Source: Bdellovibrionales bacterium
Lineage (GTDB): Bacteria > Bdellovibrionota > Bdellovibrionia > Bdellovibrionales > UBA1609
Direction of reading: 5' to 3'
DNA: 43,534 nucleotides
Assembly (NCBI GenBank): GCA_022450595.1
Contig: JAKUPT010000015.1
Span: forward strand, 1 to 43,534
Below the pieces are notes generated by a model. The model saw only the letters and a program-made list of their open reading frames with translations. It did no database searches and was not told the DNA's origin. Positions within the stretch are counted from its first letter, which is position 1; every line of letters starts with the position of its first letter. Below are positions 19,679 to 28,358 of the stretch, one piece after another. The translations under genes and the position numbers were made by a program.

Positions 19679-20734
19679 ATGGAAAAGTCTGGTATTCATG
19701 CATTGGTTGTTGATGATAGTGCCTTATTTCGAAAACAAATTGAAAGACTTTTTTATTCTGATGCGGCCTTTGAAAAAGTCTCTTTGTTTTCAGATGGTAA
19801 TAAAGCCCTTAATTTTATTAAAGACTCAAAACCAGATGTTGTAATTCTAGATATTGAGATGCCTATAATGAACGGCTTAGAACTGTTAAAACACATTAGA
19901 GATCTTGATAAGCCTTTGCCCATTATTATGTTTAGCTCGCTTACACAAAAAGGAGCGGCAGTTACACTAGAGGCTTTAGCTTATGGTGCCACAGATTTTG
20001 TAGGGAAACCCTCTACGATAGATGGCTTTTCAAATACTCCTGAGCAAGTCTTTGAAGCATTGCTTTTTAAAACTAAAACACTGGCAAAAAGATCAAGTTA
20101 TATAAAAACCTCTTTAGATACTCATGTTAAAAAGTTAAAAAATTCTAGAGTCGATTTAATAGTTATAGGATGTTCAACGGGCGGCCCAAAAGCCCTTGAA
20201 ACACTTTTATCGCAAATTACAAATGATATAAGTGCTCCTATTTTGATTGTTCAACATATGCCACCACTATTTACAAAACTTTTAGCCGATCAACTTGATA
20301 GCAAAACGAATCTCAATGTTAAAGAAGGTGCAGATAATCAATTTGCCGAACCAGGAGCTGTATATATAGCACCTGGTGGCTATCATATGGTTATTGATCG
20401 AAACTATAAAATCTACCTTAATCAGGAGCCAATGGAGAATTCTTGTCGTCCAGCTGTAGATGTTTTATTTAGGTCAGCTGCAGCAGCTTTTGGTCAAAAC
20501 TGTTTAGGTGTTTTGTTGACCGGCATGGGATCTGATGGCCTTAAGGGGTGTCATAAGATTAAAGACTGTAGTGGCTCTGTATTTGTACAAGATCAAGAGT
20601 CTTCAGTTATTGGTAGCATGCCGGGCGCTGTACAGTCAGCAGGCCTTGCAGATGCTGTTTACTCCTTAAACGATATTGGATTGCAAATCTATAACTATAC
20701 TCTTAAAAATAGCGTTGAAAAAAAATGTATTTAG
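19679..20734 (+). CDS. cheB: protein-glutamate methylesterase CheB
   Basis: REC domain (VVDDSALFRKQ...VVILDIEMPIMNGLELL) and methylesterase (VIGCSTGGPKALETLL, VQHMPPLFTKLLADQL). Confidence 0.96.
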   Translation: MEKSGIHALVVDDSALFRKQIERLFYSDAAFEKVSLFSDGNKALNFIKDSKPDVVILDIEMPIMNGLELLKHIRDLDKPLPIIMFSSLTQKGAAVTLEALAYGATDFVGKPSTIDGFSNTPEQVFEALLFKTKTLAKRSSYIKTSLDTHVKKLKNSRVDLIVIGCSTGGPKALETLLSQITNDISAPILIVQHMPPLFTKLLADQLDSKTNLNVKEGADNQFAEPGAVYIAPGGYHMVIDRNYKIYLNQEPMENSCRPAVDVLFRSAAAAFGQNCLGVLLTGMGSDGLKGCHKIKDCSGSVFVQDQESSVIGSMPGAVQSAGLADAVYSLNDIGLQIYNYTLKNSVEKKCI

Positions 20735-20744
20735 TTGAGGGACT

Positions 20745-21563
20745 ATGAATAATTTAGAATTTATGTATATACAATCACTGTTGTTAGAAAAACTCGGTAT
20801 TTCTCTTGAAGACAGCAAAGAATATCTGGTGCAGTCACGGCTAAACCCCATAGCGCAAGCGCACGGAATGAATAATTATCATGATTTGGTGAAATATTTA
20901 AGAATTAACAAAGACAACACATTGATTAAAAGTGTTTTGGAAGCCATGCTTACTCACGAAACTTATTTTTTTAGAGATGTTAAATTTTATGACTCTTTAA
21001 AAGACCATGTTATTCCAGAAATTATTAAAAATAATAGACACACTAAAGAATTAAAAATCCTGTCCTGCGCCTGTTCTACCGGACAAGAGCCCTATAGTTT
21101 GGCTATAATGCTAACTGAAAACTTTCCGGAGTTAGCTTCTTGGAATATATCCATTAAAGCTTTTGATTACTCAGCAAATGCCATTGAAAAGGCTAAGTCA
21201 GCTTGCTATACCTCTTATGAAGTAAATAGGGGGTTGTCAGAGGCTTTAATATCTAAATATTTTACCAATAATGGAAAGCATTGGACACTACGTTCTGATA
21301 TACGCAACTTAGTGTATTATTTTAGAGCAAATCTTTTAGAAAACCTACCTGATGTTTCTGCCGCTGATTTATTACTTCTTAGAAATGTGCTTATTTATTT
21401 TGATCTTGATAATAAGAAAAATATTTTAAAAAGCATACAGACATATATAAAGCCATCGGGATATCTATTCTTAGGCAGTGGAGAGACCACTTTAGGTCTA
21501 ACTAATGAGTTAACAAAGGTTAGAATAAATAATTGCGAAGGGTATCAGCTTTTATTGAGTTGA
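20745..21563 (+). CDS. cheR: chemotaxis protein methyltransferase CheR
   Basis: THETYFFRDVKFYDSLKDHVIPEI...LSCACSTGQEPYSLAIML...LLLRNVLIYFD. Confidence 0.96.
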   Translation: MNNLEFMYIQSLLLEKLGISLEDSKEYLVQSRLNPIAQAHGMNNYHDLVKYLRINKDNTLIKSVLEAMLTHETYFFRDVKFYDSLKDHVIPEIIKNNRHTKELKILSCACSTGQEPYSLAIMLTENFPELASWNISIKAFDYSANAIEKAKSACYTSYEVNRGLSEALISKYFTNNGKHWTLRSDIRNLVYYFRANLLENLPDVSAADLLLLRNVLIYFDLDNKKNILKSIQTYIKPSGYLFLGSGETTLGLTNELTKVRINNCEGYQLLLS

Positions 21564-21754
21564 TATATTTTTCGTATTAAAGTGGCTTGTTCTTGGTGCT
21601 GATTTGAGGTCTGTTTTAGGGTGATGATTTTTTTATTTGCTCTAATAAAGAGCTTTAATGCTGCGTTTATCCTCAACACTGGACGCTAGTTAATTCTTTA
21701 TGGTAGCGTAAATCCACTTAATTTTTTTGAGTATAGGCAGAAGCGGAGGCTGAG

Positions 21755-22393
21755 TTGAGTACAAGCTGTGTGGAAAGTTTAGATTTTGAGCGTATACTAG
21801 TTTGTGAGGATCATCCTTTTGTACAGTTTGGTATAAAATCTTTAATGGATAAAATTGTACCCCATTGCAAATTGATTTTTAGTCAAACAGGTCGCGAAGC
21901 TATTAGTCATCTAAAGCAACATCGGGCGGAGTTAGCTCTTGTGGATTTAGGCCTGCCAGATATGACTGGAGTAGAATTAATTAGCAAGCTTAAGTCTTTA
22001 AATAATAGTATTAAAATATTAGTATTAACTAGTTGTGAAAACCCTACAGTTTTAAAACAAGTGGTTAACTTGGGTGTTTCTGGAGTTATGCAAAAAGCTT
22101 CTTCTGCTGAGGAGTTAGAGTGCGCTTTTTTACATATAAAAAATAAAAAGAAAAATATCTATTTAGACTCTTATGTGAAAACTATTTTAAGTGTTACTGA
22201 TGGTATTAGCTTCACACCAAAAGAAGTTGAAGTTCTGCAAAAAATAGTTAAGGGTCTTTCAAATCAAGAAATTGCAGACAAGCTTAAGTGTAGCATTTAT
22301 AGCGTTCGATTTCATCGTGCAAATATACTAAGTAAAACCAATATGCGAAGTGCGGCTGAATTAACTGCTTGGTATTTAAAAGGGCAAGCGTAG
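21755..22393 (+). CDS. NarL/FixJ-family response regulator
   Basis: REC: LVCEDHPFVQFGIKSLM...LALVDLGLPDMTGVELI; LuxR HTH: FTPKEVEVLQKIVKGLSNQEIADKLKCSIYSVRFHRANILSKTNM. Confidence 0.93.
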   Translation: MSTSCVESLDFERILVCEDHPFVQFGIKSLMDKIVPHCKLIFSQTGREAISHLKQHRAELALVDLGLPDMTGVELISKLKSLNNSIKILVLTSCENPTVLKQVVNLGVSGVMQKASSAEELECAFLHIKNKKKNIYLDSYVKTILSVTDGISFTPKEVEVLQKIVKGLSNQEIADKLKCSIYSVRFHRANILSKTNMRSAAELTAWYLKGQA

Positions 22394-24091
22394 TGTTGCA
22401 GTTGTTCCTTTCTGTTTTAATGATTCAAACTTAAGTGTGCCATTATGAAGTGCAACAAATTTTTTTACAAAAGTAAGTCCCAAACCAAAGCCTTCAGACT
22501 TAATGTTTATAGCGCTAAAGTTATTGTCAGTAGAATTATTTATAACCTCTAGTTTTTTTAAGTCTATACCTGAGCCTTGATCAATAACTTTAATTATAAT
22601 CTCCTTGTCATTTTTATCTAAGAATATAGTAATTTTTTGGCCAGGAGAAGAGGCTCTAATACAATTAGTCATGAGGTTTCTAAGAATGGACTCAATCATA
22701 AATCCGTCTGCTTGGTATATTAAGGTCGGTTGTTTAGACTCTAACTTTACATCAATACCTTTTTCAGCCCAAATAAAATCAATGCCTTCAATCGTTTCTT
22801 TTATTAGACAATTCATTTCAAGCGATGTTCGAACTGGTTGAAAAGTATTTTTTTGCAGACGTGTCCAAAGTAATATATTTGTCATAAGTTCTTTTGATGA
22901 AAATGTAGATGATACTAATGATCTTGCAAGGGTTCTTAATTCTGGCCCCACTTCTTTTTCTAAATTAGAAGAGATAGCTGTTTGTGTTTGTATAACATTT
23001 GAGAAATCATGAGTAATCATAGTTAGTAAATTGGACTTGAACTCAATATGATTATTTAATTTTTTTTCAATTTGTTTTTGTAATGTAAGTTCATGAAAGC
23101 TTAATATTTTTCCATGAGGGAGTCCTCGTGAGTTTAGGCGGTCAATATTCACTTCAAAATGACGCTCACCTCGATTTTTTTTGGAGAAGTTCCAATTTGC
23201 TAACATTTTATTAATATCAATATTTTTAAATATTTTGATAGTGTGAATGTTTTGATGAATGTGTTTTGAACTTAAATTAAAGGTATGCAATGCAGCCTTA
23301 TTAAAGTCTTTAAGCTGATTGTTTTCATCTAAAATTAGAATTGGATCTGGGTGCAATCTAAATATCTGATCTTTTGCGATTGTTGGAATATCCAAGAGAC
23401 CATGTTTTATAATTGCATAAAGTATTGCAGATTCAATTAATAAAAATGTTCCACCAGAAAGCATTGCCCATCTCAGAGGGCTGTCTGTGACAACACAGTA
23501 AATATCAATAAATAAACCAACAAATCCACTTATAGATAAAATAATTAGTTGCCTAAGCTTATTGCCTTTAAGTTTTGTGAGCATATATAGTGAATATATA
23601 ACTCCAGATATTCCGAATAAATAAGCCCATAAAATGTGAGCCATAAACCATGGCCCTCCATTGAAAGATACAACCTTAGCTCCTTGCCAAAGAAATAGCT
23701 TGTAGTTAGTAGTTAGTAGGTCGCCCAGGCCTGGAACAATAGAAAATATGACGGTTACCAGTGAGGGAGCAAAACTTATAGCAATGACCCATGGTTTACA
23801 TAAAATATGCCGGCCACTAAAGGCTACTGTTAAAAAGTAAAACCAAGCTTGAGCTATGATGGCATGACCTACATAACGTAATCTTGAAAAGGCCTCTTTG
23901 CTTTCTAATGACTCTTGGATGTAAACATTTAGCCCAAAAAAAGAAATCACACAGACTGAAGTAACAAATAAAACAAGCCATCGTCCCTCTGGCCTTTTTT
24001 GTTGAATACTGGCCACTTTTATAAGCAACAAGACACCAACAATAAAAACACAGATTTTTAAAAATAAAATTAATATTGGAACACTAAGCAT
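22376..24091 (-). CDS. sensor histidine kinase with 7TM N-terminal region, PAS-like and HATPase domains
   Basis: Seven hydrophobic segments, LDENNQLKDFNKAAL PAS-like, DHp LTMITHDFSNVIQTQ, HATPase MTNCIRASSPGQ...VIDQGSGIDLKK...GFGLGLTFVKKFVALHNG. Confidence 0.9.
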   Translation of the reverse strand: MLSVPILILFLKICVFIVGVLLLIKVASIQQKRPEGRWLVLFVTSVCVISFFGLNVYIQESLESKEAFSRLRYVGHAIIAQAWFYFLTVAFSGRHILCKPWVIAISFAPSLVTVIFSIVPGLGDLLTTNYKLFLWQGAKVVSFNGGPWFMAHILWAYLFGISGVIYSLYMLTKLKGNKLRQLIILSISGFVGLFIDIYCVVTDSPLRWAMLSGGTFLLIESAILYAIIKHGLLDIPTIAKDQIFRLHPDPILILDENNQLKDFNKAALHTFNLSSKHIHQNIHTIKIFKNIDINKMLANWNFSKKNRGERHFEVNIDRLNSRGLPHGKILSFHELTLQKQIEKKLNNHIEFKSNLLTMITHDFSNVIQTQTAISSNLEKEVGPELRTLARSLVSSTFSSKELMTNILLWTRLQKNTFQPVRTSLEMNCLIKETIEGIDFIWAEKGIDVKLESKQPTLIYQADGFMIESILRNLMTNCIRASSPGQKITIFLDKNDKEIIIKVIDQGSGIDLKKLEVINNSTDNNFSAINIKSEGFGLGLTFVKKFVALHNGTLKFESLKQKGTTATLRLPF

Positions 24092-24180
24092 ACCTGAATG
24101 TACTCTTTTAAACTTTGCTCGTTCAATAAGTTTTTTTGTTTTTTTCTAATGCTATTGTCTAGAAATTTGCCTAGCCCTGT

Positions 24181-24188
24181 GCCGATGT
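24181..24188 (+). promoter_or_regulatory. sigma28/FliA-like -10 element (GCCGATGT) upstream of the 24251 gene
   Basis: CCCTGTGCCGATGTAT with GAAATTTG 11 nt upstream (5/8 to TAAAGTTT). Confidence 0.4.
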
Positions 24189-24265
24189 ATAGGGACCTTT
24201 TTAGTTATTTGTGCTGCAATTTATGGACAAGTTAAGGCAATTTAAAATTAATGGGGAGTTTGGTG

Positions 24266-24835
24266 ATGGGTAGTTTGTGGCGATATAACAACATAATTTT
24301 AGCTTTTATGATAGGACTAGTTATGTTTTCTAACACAGCCTTTTCAGATACAAGCAGTGGAACAGAGGATTTAAAAGAGGATTCTGGTAATCATCTGCAA
24401 CAAAACTCTTCATCACACAGCCAAAAAAACAAAGACTGGCAAGCGGATTTAGCTATTATGAATATTGATAGACAAGGTAGTGTAACTACACTTATGCCTA
24501 TGCTTGGCAAAAACCTTTGGGAAAAAAATAACTTTGATTTGTCGATAAATCTAGGGGTTAGCTTTTATAAATATAATAACGGTGATCACTTAATTATAAG
24601 TTTAGTAAATTTAAAGCCTACCTATCATTTTAAAAAGTCTAAATTATCACTTTCAGCAATAATTGGTACTCAGTTTTGGGAGTATGAAGAAGCCTATGTA
24701 GATACTGGATTGAGCTTGGCTTACTCGACCATTGAACATACAAATCTTTTTGATAAGTTGTTTATTTTACTTGGACAAGTGGAGTCTACTCCAAAAAGTT
24801 CATACTTAGGTTTTGGAATATCAAAAAATTTTTAA
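24266..24835 (+). CDS. hypothetical exported (outer-membrane-like) protein
   Basis: Signal peptide ...IILAFMIGLVMFSNTAFSD then beta-rich sequence ending in F; start at ATG 24266 or upstream 24251. Confidence 0.6.
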   Translation: MGSLWRYNNIILAFMIGLVMFSNTAFSDTSSGTEDLKEDSGNHLQQNSSSHSQKNKDWQADLAIMNIDRQGSVTTLMPMLGKNLWEKNNFDLSINLGVSFYKYNNGDHLIISLVNLKPTYHFKKSKLSLSAIIGTQFWEYEEAYVDTGLSLAYSTIEHTNLFDKLFILLGQVESTPKSSYLGFGISKNF

Positions 24836-24853
24836 TTAAAAGGATATTAAAAG

Positions 24854-26602
24854 ATGAAAATATATATATTTATAGTAACGCTAACAATCTTATTACTTAC
24901 AGCAGCTTGTGGGCCAGGAATGAGCAAGCTAACCAAGCCAAGTCTGGTAGGTCAGACCTATACACTGACTTTTGACTCAAATACGGGTACGGGAGCTATA
25001 CCTGAATCACGAACTCTTAAGGTAGGGGAAAAAACAACACTTCCCATTGCAAGTACATTAAGTAAAACTGGGGCCGGATTAACACATTGGAGTGAATCCA
25101 GTGATGGTTCAGACACTAATCTTACTGTGGGCTCAAGCTTTACTATGCCGGCGCGTAATGTCACTTTATATGCCAAGTGGACGGATGATGTGTATGTGGT
25201 GAGTTTTGATGGTGGCAATAAGACTTCCGGCACTCTGCCAGATATTATGTTAGTAAACGACGGAGACACAGCAACCATCCCTGGTGTTGGAAGCTTAGAA
25301 AAAGTTGTTGATAACGAAAGCCTTAGTTTTGTTGGCTGGAATACCTCTGATGACAAATCTGGAACTTTTTATTCTGCTAGTGATACAATTACAATTTCAG
25401 GAGCATCTGTTCATTTATATGCATCATGGAAAGATATAACTTTTGTAAGTCCCCTAGGTGATGACTCTACAGGTAAAGGCACTAAGTCCAAACCTTATAA
25501 AAGCATTGAAAAAGCAATAACTGAGTCTCTAGATTATAGTGAAATTCGAATTGCCAACGGAACCTACAACACAACATCAACTTTAAACTTAAAAAATGCA
25601 ATGGACATCAAAGGAAGTTATGATTCTAACACTTGGGTGCAAAACTTAGATGGATTTCAAACTGAAATATTATCCAGTCAATCTGTTGGGATTTTATGTG
25701 ATACTAAAATAAAGCCTTTTGTTGTTGAGGGACTTAAGCTTGTCGTTGATCCAAGTAGTAGCGTAAATGGTATAGAGCTAGAAGAGTGTCCTAATGCTAC
25801 TATTAGAAATAATTATATAAAAGTAATTTATACCAGTAATGGAACTACGCGTGGAATTGTAATTAATGCTACTTTAAATACTAGCAATGCCACTATAGAA
25901 TCAAATATTGTTTATAGTGAAGCGGGAAGGTATACTTACGGAATCTTTATAAGCTATTTAAGAGATGGAAGTACACTTGAAATAAATAATAACGTAATTC
26001 ATGCAGTAAAAATAAACTCAATGAATGGCGCACCAACTTCTATATATATTAATGCAGGTAGTGGTACAAAAACCCTTAATGTAAGAAATAATACAATGGT
26101 ATTTGGTCGTCATAACCCTGATACATCAAGTGCTTTAGGTGAATCTGACGGAAGCAACGCTAGTACATTAAATGTATATTTTGATAACAATATTGTTTTT
26201 GGTGCAACTGCTGTAGATGGTACATATCCAACAGCGGGAATTTATCAGGGAAACAACTCAACTTGGAATTTAGTCTCACTTAAAAATAACAATTTTTTTC
26301 AACTAAACTCAATGCTAGTGTCTTTGAAAAACTCTCAAGACTATACAACTATAGTTGATTTAGAAAATGGCGTTGGCGCTGCCGCTACCGACAATATCTC
26401 GGTTGACATGATTGCTGGAGGCTATTTTCAAGATCCAAATAATATGGATTATAGCCTTTCTGCAACAGCTCCAACTAGTATTTCTGAAGGTGGCTTAAAA
26501 GGAGATGATTTAGGTTGGGGTTTTAGTAAGGATATACTTGGCCAGACACGCACAGGTAGCCTTGGCACAGGATGGTCTATGGGCGCACACGAAAAAGACT
26601 AG
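24854..26602 (+). CDS. lipoprotein with InlB B-type (Listeria-Bacteroides) repeats and right-handed beta-helix/DUF1565-like domain
   Basis: Lipobox LLTAAC; two repeats ending YAKWTDD and YASWKD with FDSNTGTG/FDGGNKTSG; then FVSPLGDDSTGKGTKSKPYKSIEKAI...RIANGTYNTT. Confidence 0.85.
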   Translation: MKIYIFIVTLTILLLTAACGPGMSKLTKPSLVGQTYTLTFDSNTGTGAIPESRTLKVGEKTTLPIASTLSKTGAGLTHWSESSDGSDTNLTVGSSFTMPARNVTLYAKWTDDVYVVSFDGGNKTSGTLPDIMLVNDGDTATIPGVGSLEKVVDNESLSFVGWNTSDDKSGTFYSASDTITISGASVHLYASWKDITFVSPLGDDSTGKGTKSKPYKSIEKAITESLDYSEIRIANGTYNTTSTLNLKNAMDIKGSYDSNTWVQNLDGFQTEILSSQSVGILCDTKIKPFVVEGLKLVVDPSSSVNGIELEECPNATIRNNYIKVIYTSNGTTRGIVINATLNTSNATIESNIVYSEAGRYTYGIFISYLRDGSTLEINNNVIHAVKINSMNGAPTSIYINAGSGTKTLNVRNNTMVFGRHNPDTSSALGESDGSNASTLNVYFDNNIVFGATAVDGTYPTAGIYQGNNSTWNLVSLKNNNFFQLNSMLVSLKNSQDYTTIVDLENGVGAAATDNISVDMIAGGYFQDPNNMDYSLSATAPTSISEGGLKGDDLGWGFSKDILGQTRTGSLGTGWSMGAHEKD

Positions 26603-26884
26603 AAGTAAAATGCAGGTACAAGTTCAATTTGTCATTGCAATACTCTCAGGTGATCGGTGCCAAACTTAGTTTATTAATAGGCTGTGAACTCAATTGCTTT
26701 GTTTTTTCCTGTTTCATCTAAGTTTTGTTTCTTATGGAAACACATAAAAGTCAACTTAAGAGACTGTCTCAACCTGATTCGATAGGTTTTAACAGTTTTT
26801 TGAAATTGAACATTAATTATACATTGTTAAAAAATTCTATATAAAATTGCTTTCTAACTAAGAGTAGCTACAACTAACAAGGCA

Positions 26885-26912
26885 TCCTTATTGCTCTTTA
26901 AATTAATAAGGA
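26885..26912 (+). promoter_or_regulatory. 5'UTR hairpin sequestering the Shine-Dalgarno of the 26922 gene
   Basis: TCCTTATT (26885-26892) pairs perfectly with AATAAGGA (26905-26912); AAGGAG SD lies in the 3' arm. Confidence 0.55.
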
Positions 26913-26921
26913 GTGTAAGTT

Positions 26922-27917
26922 ATGTCTCAATATAAAACAATATTAACACAACAGTCTTTAAAGCTTTGGCTTGCACTTACTTTAGTGGCTCTAATTCCTA
27001 TTTCATTTAATTCTTGCAAGGGTTTAGATGCTCCTTATGAATCTAATCTAAGTTCTATTGAGGGGCAGTCTAATAATAGTTCTCAAGAGCCAGATTTGGG
27101 TTCGCAAGAACCGAATCCAGGATCTCAAAAGGGAGTAATTTTTTATGATAGTTTTGAATCACAAGATTTATCTACGACTAACTCTGAAGGCTTTTCGTGG
27201 CATAGGCCAAATCGAACTTCGCTAGTCAATAGTTTTGGCTATGCTGTGTGGAATGGTCGCTCTATTAACAATGGACCATATCCGGATAGATTCTGGGAGG
27301 GTTTTAACAGCGATCATTCTATGAGGTTTCGTTATCCAGCCGGAGAAACATGGGCCGAACAGCGTTTTTCAATTGGAGCTCCTAAAACTGAAATATGGAT
27401 CAGTTATATGATACGAATTCCTATAAATTACTCACACGGTGTGGGAGGAGGATCCCCAACAAATAATAAATTTATTTCTTTGTGGATGGATGATTATTCA
27501 CATAAAGGCGATGGTTCAAGCTTTTGGCTGAGCATGGAGAATGCCGGCAATGGTAATACAGACCTAGCTTTTACCTATAGCTTAGGCTCCTACAAAGCCT
27601 CTGAAGGCATGAGGCAACATGCAGCTTTTATTAATGCCAATGAGGATAAAGGCAGATGGGTGAAAATAGTTATTCATCTTAAAGCAGAAAGTAGTCCTGG
27701 TGCAAAAGATGGTGTGGTCGAAACTTGGCGTAGGTGGGAATCCGAAAGTGACTATGTTCAGCTACACGGTAAGTATGATGTTCCTTTTAAAATTCCAGCT
27801 AATGGTCCAAATGGATTCTATAAAGGATATTTACTAGGATGGGCCAATGGAACCTATTCAGAACTCACAGAGTGGTTGATTGATGATTTTACATTATCAT
27901 CTTCTAGCCTGCTATAA
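26922..27917 (+). CDS. lipoprotein with polysaccharide-lyase/concanavalin-like domain (heparin-lyase-like?)
   Basis: Lipobox SFNSC; GVIFYDSFES...WAEQRFSIGAPKTEIWISYMIRIP...GRWVKIVIHLKAES...WLIDDFTLS pattern of jelly-roll lyase-like proteins. Confidence 0.65.
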   Translation: MSQYKTILTQQSLKLWLALTLVALIPISFNSCKGLDAPYESNLSSIEGQSNNSSQEPDLGSQEPNPGSQKGVIFYDSFESQDLSTTNSEGFSWHRPNRTSLVNSFGYAVWNGRSINNGPYPDRFWEGFNSDHSMRFRYPAGETWAEQRFSIGAPKTEIWISYMIRIPINYSHGVGGGSPTNNKFISLWMDDYSHKGDGSSFWLSMENAGNGNTDLAFTYSLGSYKASEGMRQHAAFINANEDKGRWVKIVIHLKAESSPGAKDGVVETWRRWESESDYVQLHGKYDVPFKIPANGPNGFYKGYLLGWANGTYSELTEWLIDDFTLSSSSLL

Positions 27918-27924
27918 ATTGTGG

Positions 27925-27937
27925 GGTGCCCGGCACC
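27925..27937. repeat. GGTGCCCGGCACC inverted repeat (REP-like candidate)
   Basis: Perfect 5-bp arms GGTGC/GCACC around CCG, immediately 3' of the lipoprotein gene. Confidence 0.4.
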
Positions 27938-28041
27938 AATAGTAAAAATTAAATTTCTGTTACTACAAATTTATAATCTTCTTTTACACATCGAAACTTT
28001 TAATGCAAAGAATACTTGAGTAAAAAATCTCAGGTGTTCTT

Positions 28042-28254
28042 TTGATTTTCATTTATCAGATAAAGTGGGGGCTCATAGTTGATGGTCAAAATGTGATTGA
28101 AAAAATCACACTCAATTTTGGTGGTCAAAATTTGGCCCAACTTTTTATTCCTGAGGTATATTCTGAAAAGAGCCGATCTGGAGAGGGGTATATTCAACTT
28201 GAATCCGACCCCAGGATTAAAGCAAATCTTAACTTCCAAGTACTTTATGAGTAA
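28042..28254 (+). CDS. short hypothetical ORF, possibly a gene remnant
   Basis: 70 aa, protein-like C-terminal half (FIPEVYSEKSRSGEGYIQLESDPRIKANLNFQVLYE); no clear RBS. Confidence 0.3.
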   Translation: MIFIYQIKWGLIVDGQNVIEKITLNFGGQNLAQLFIPEVYSEKSRSGEGYIQLESDPRIKANLNFQVLYE

Positions 28255-28358
28255 TTAGAGTAACGGCTATTTTGGAGTTGGGGAAAAGGGCTGAACGATA
28301 AATGGATGTCAATGAGGGCGTTGTCTGTAACACCCTCAGATGATAATATATTTCAAAC

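Noticed and set aside
24958-25356. Minus-strand 132-aa ORF opposite the InlB-repeat lipoprotein
   Set aside because: Reverse-frame artefact of the repeat-rich gene; no start context.
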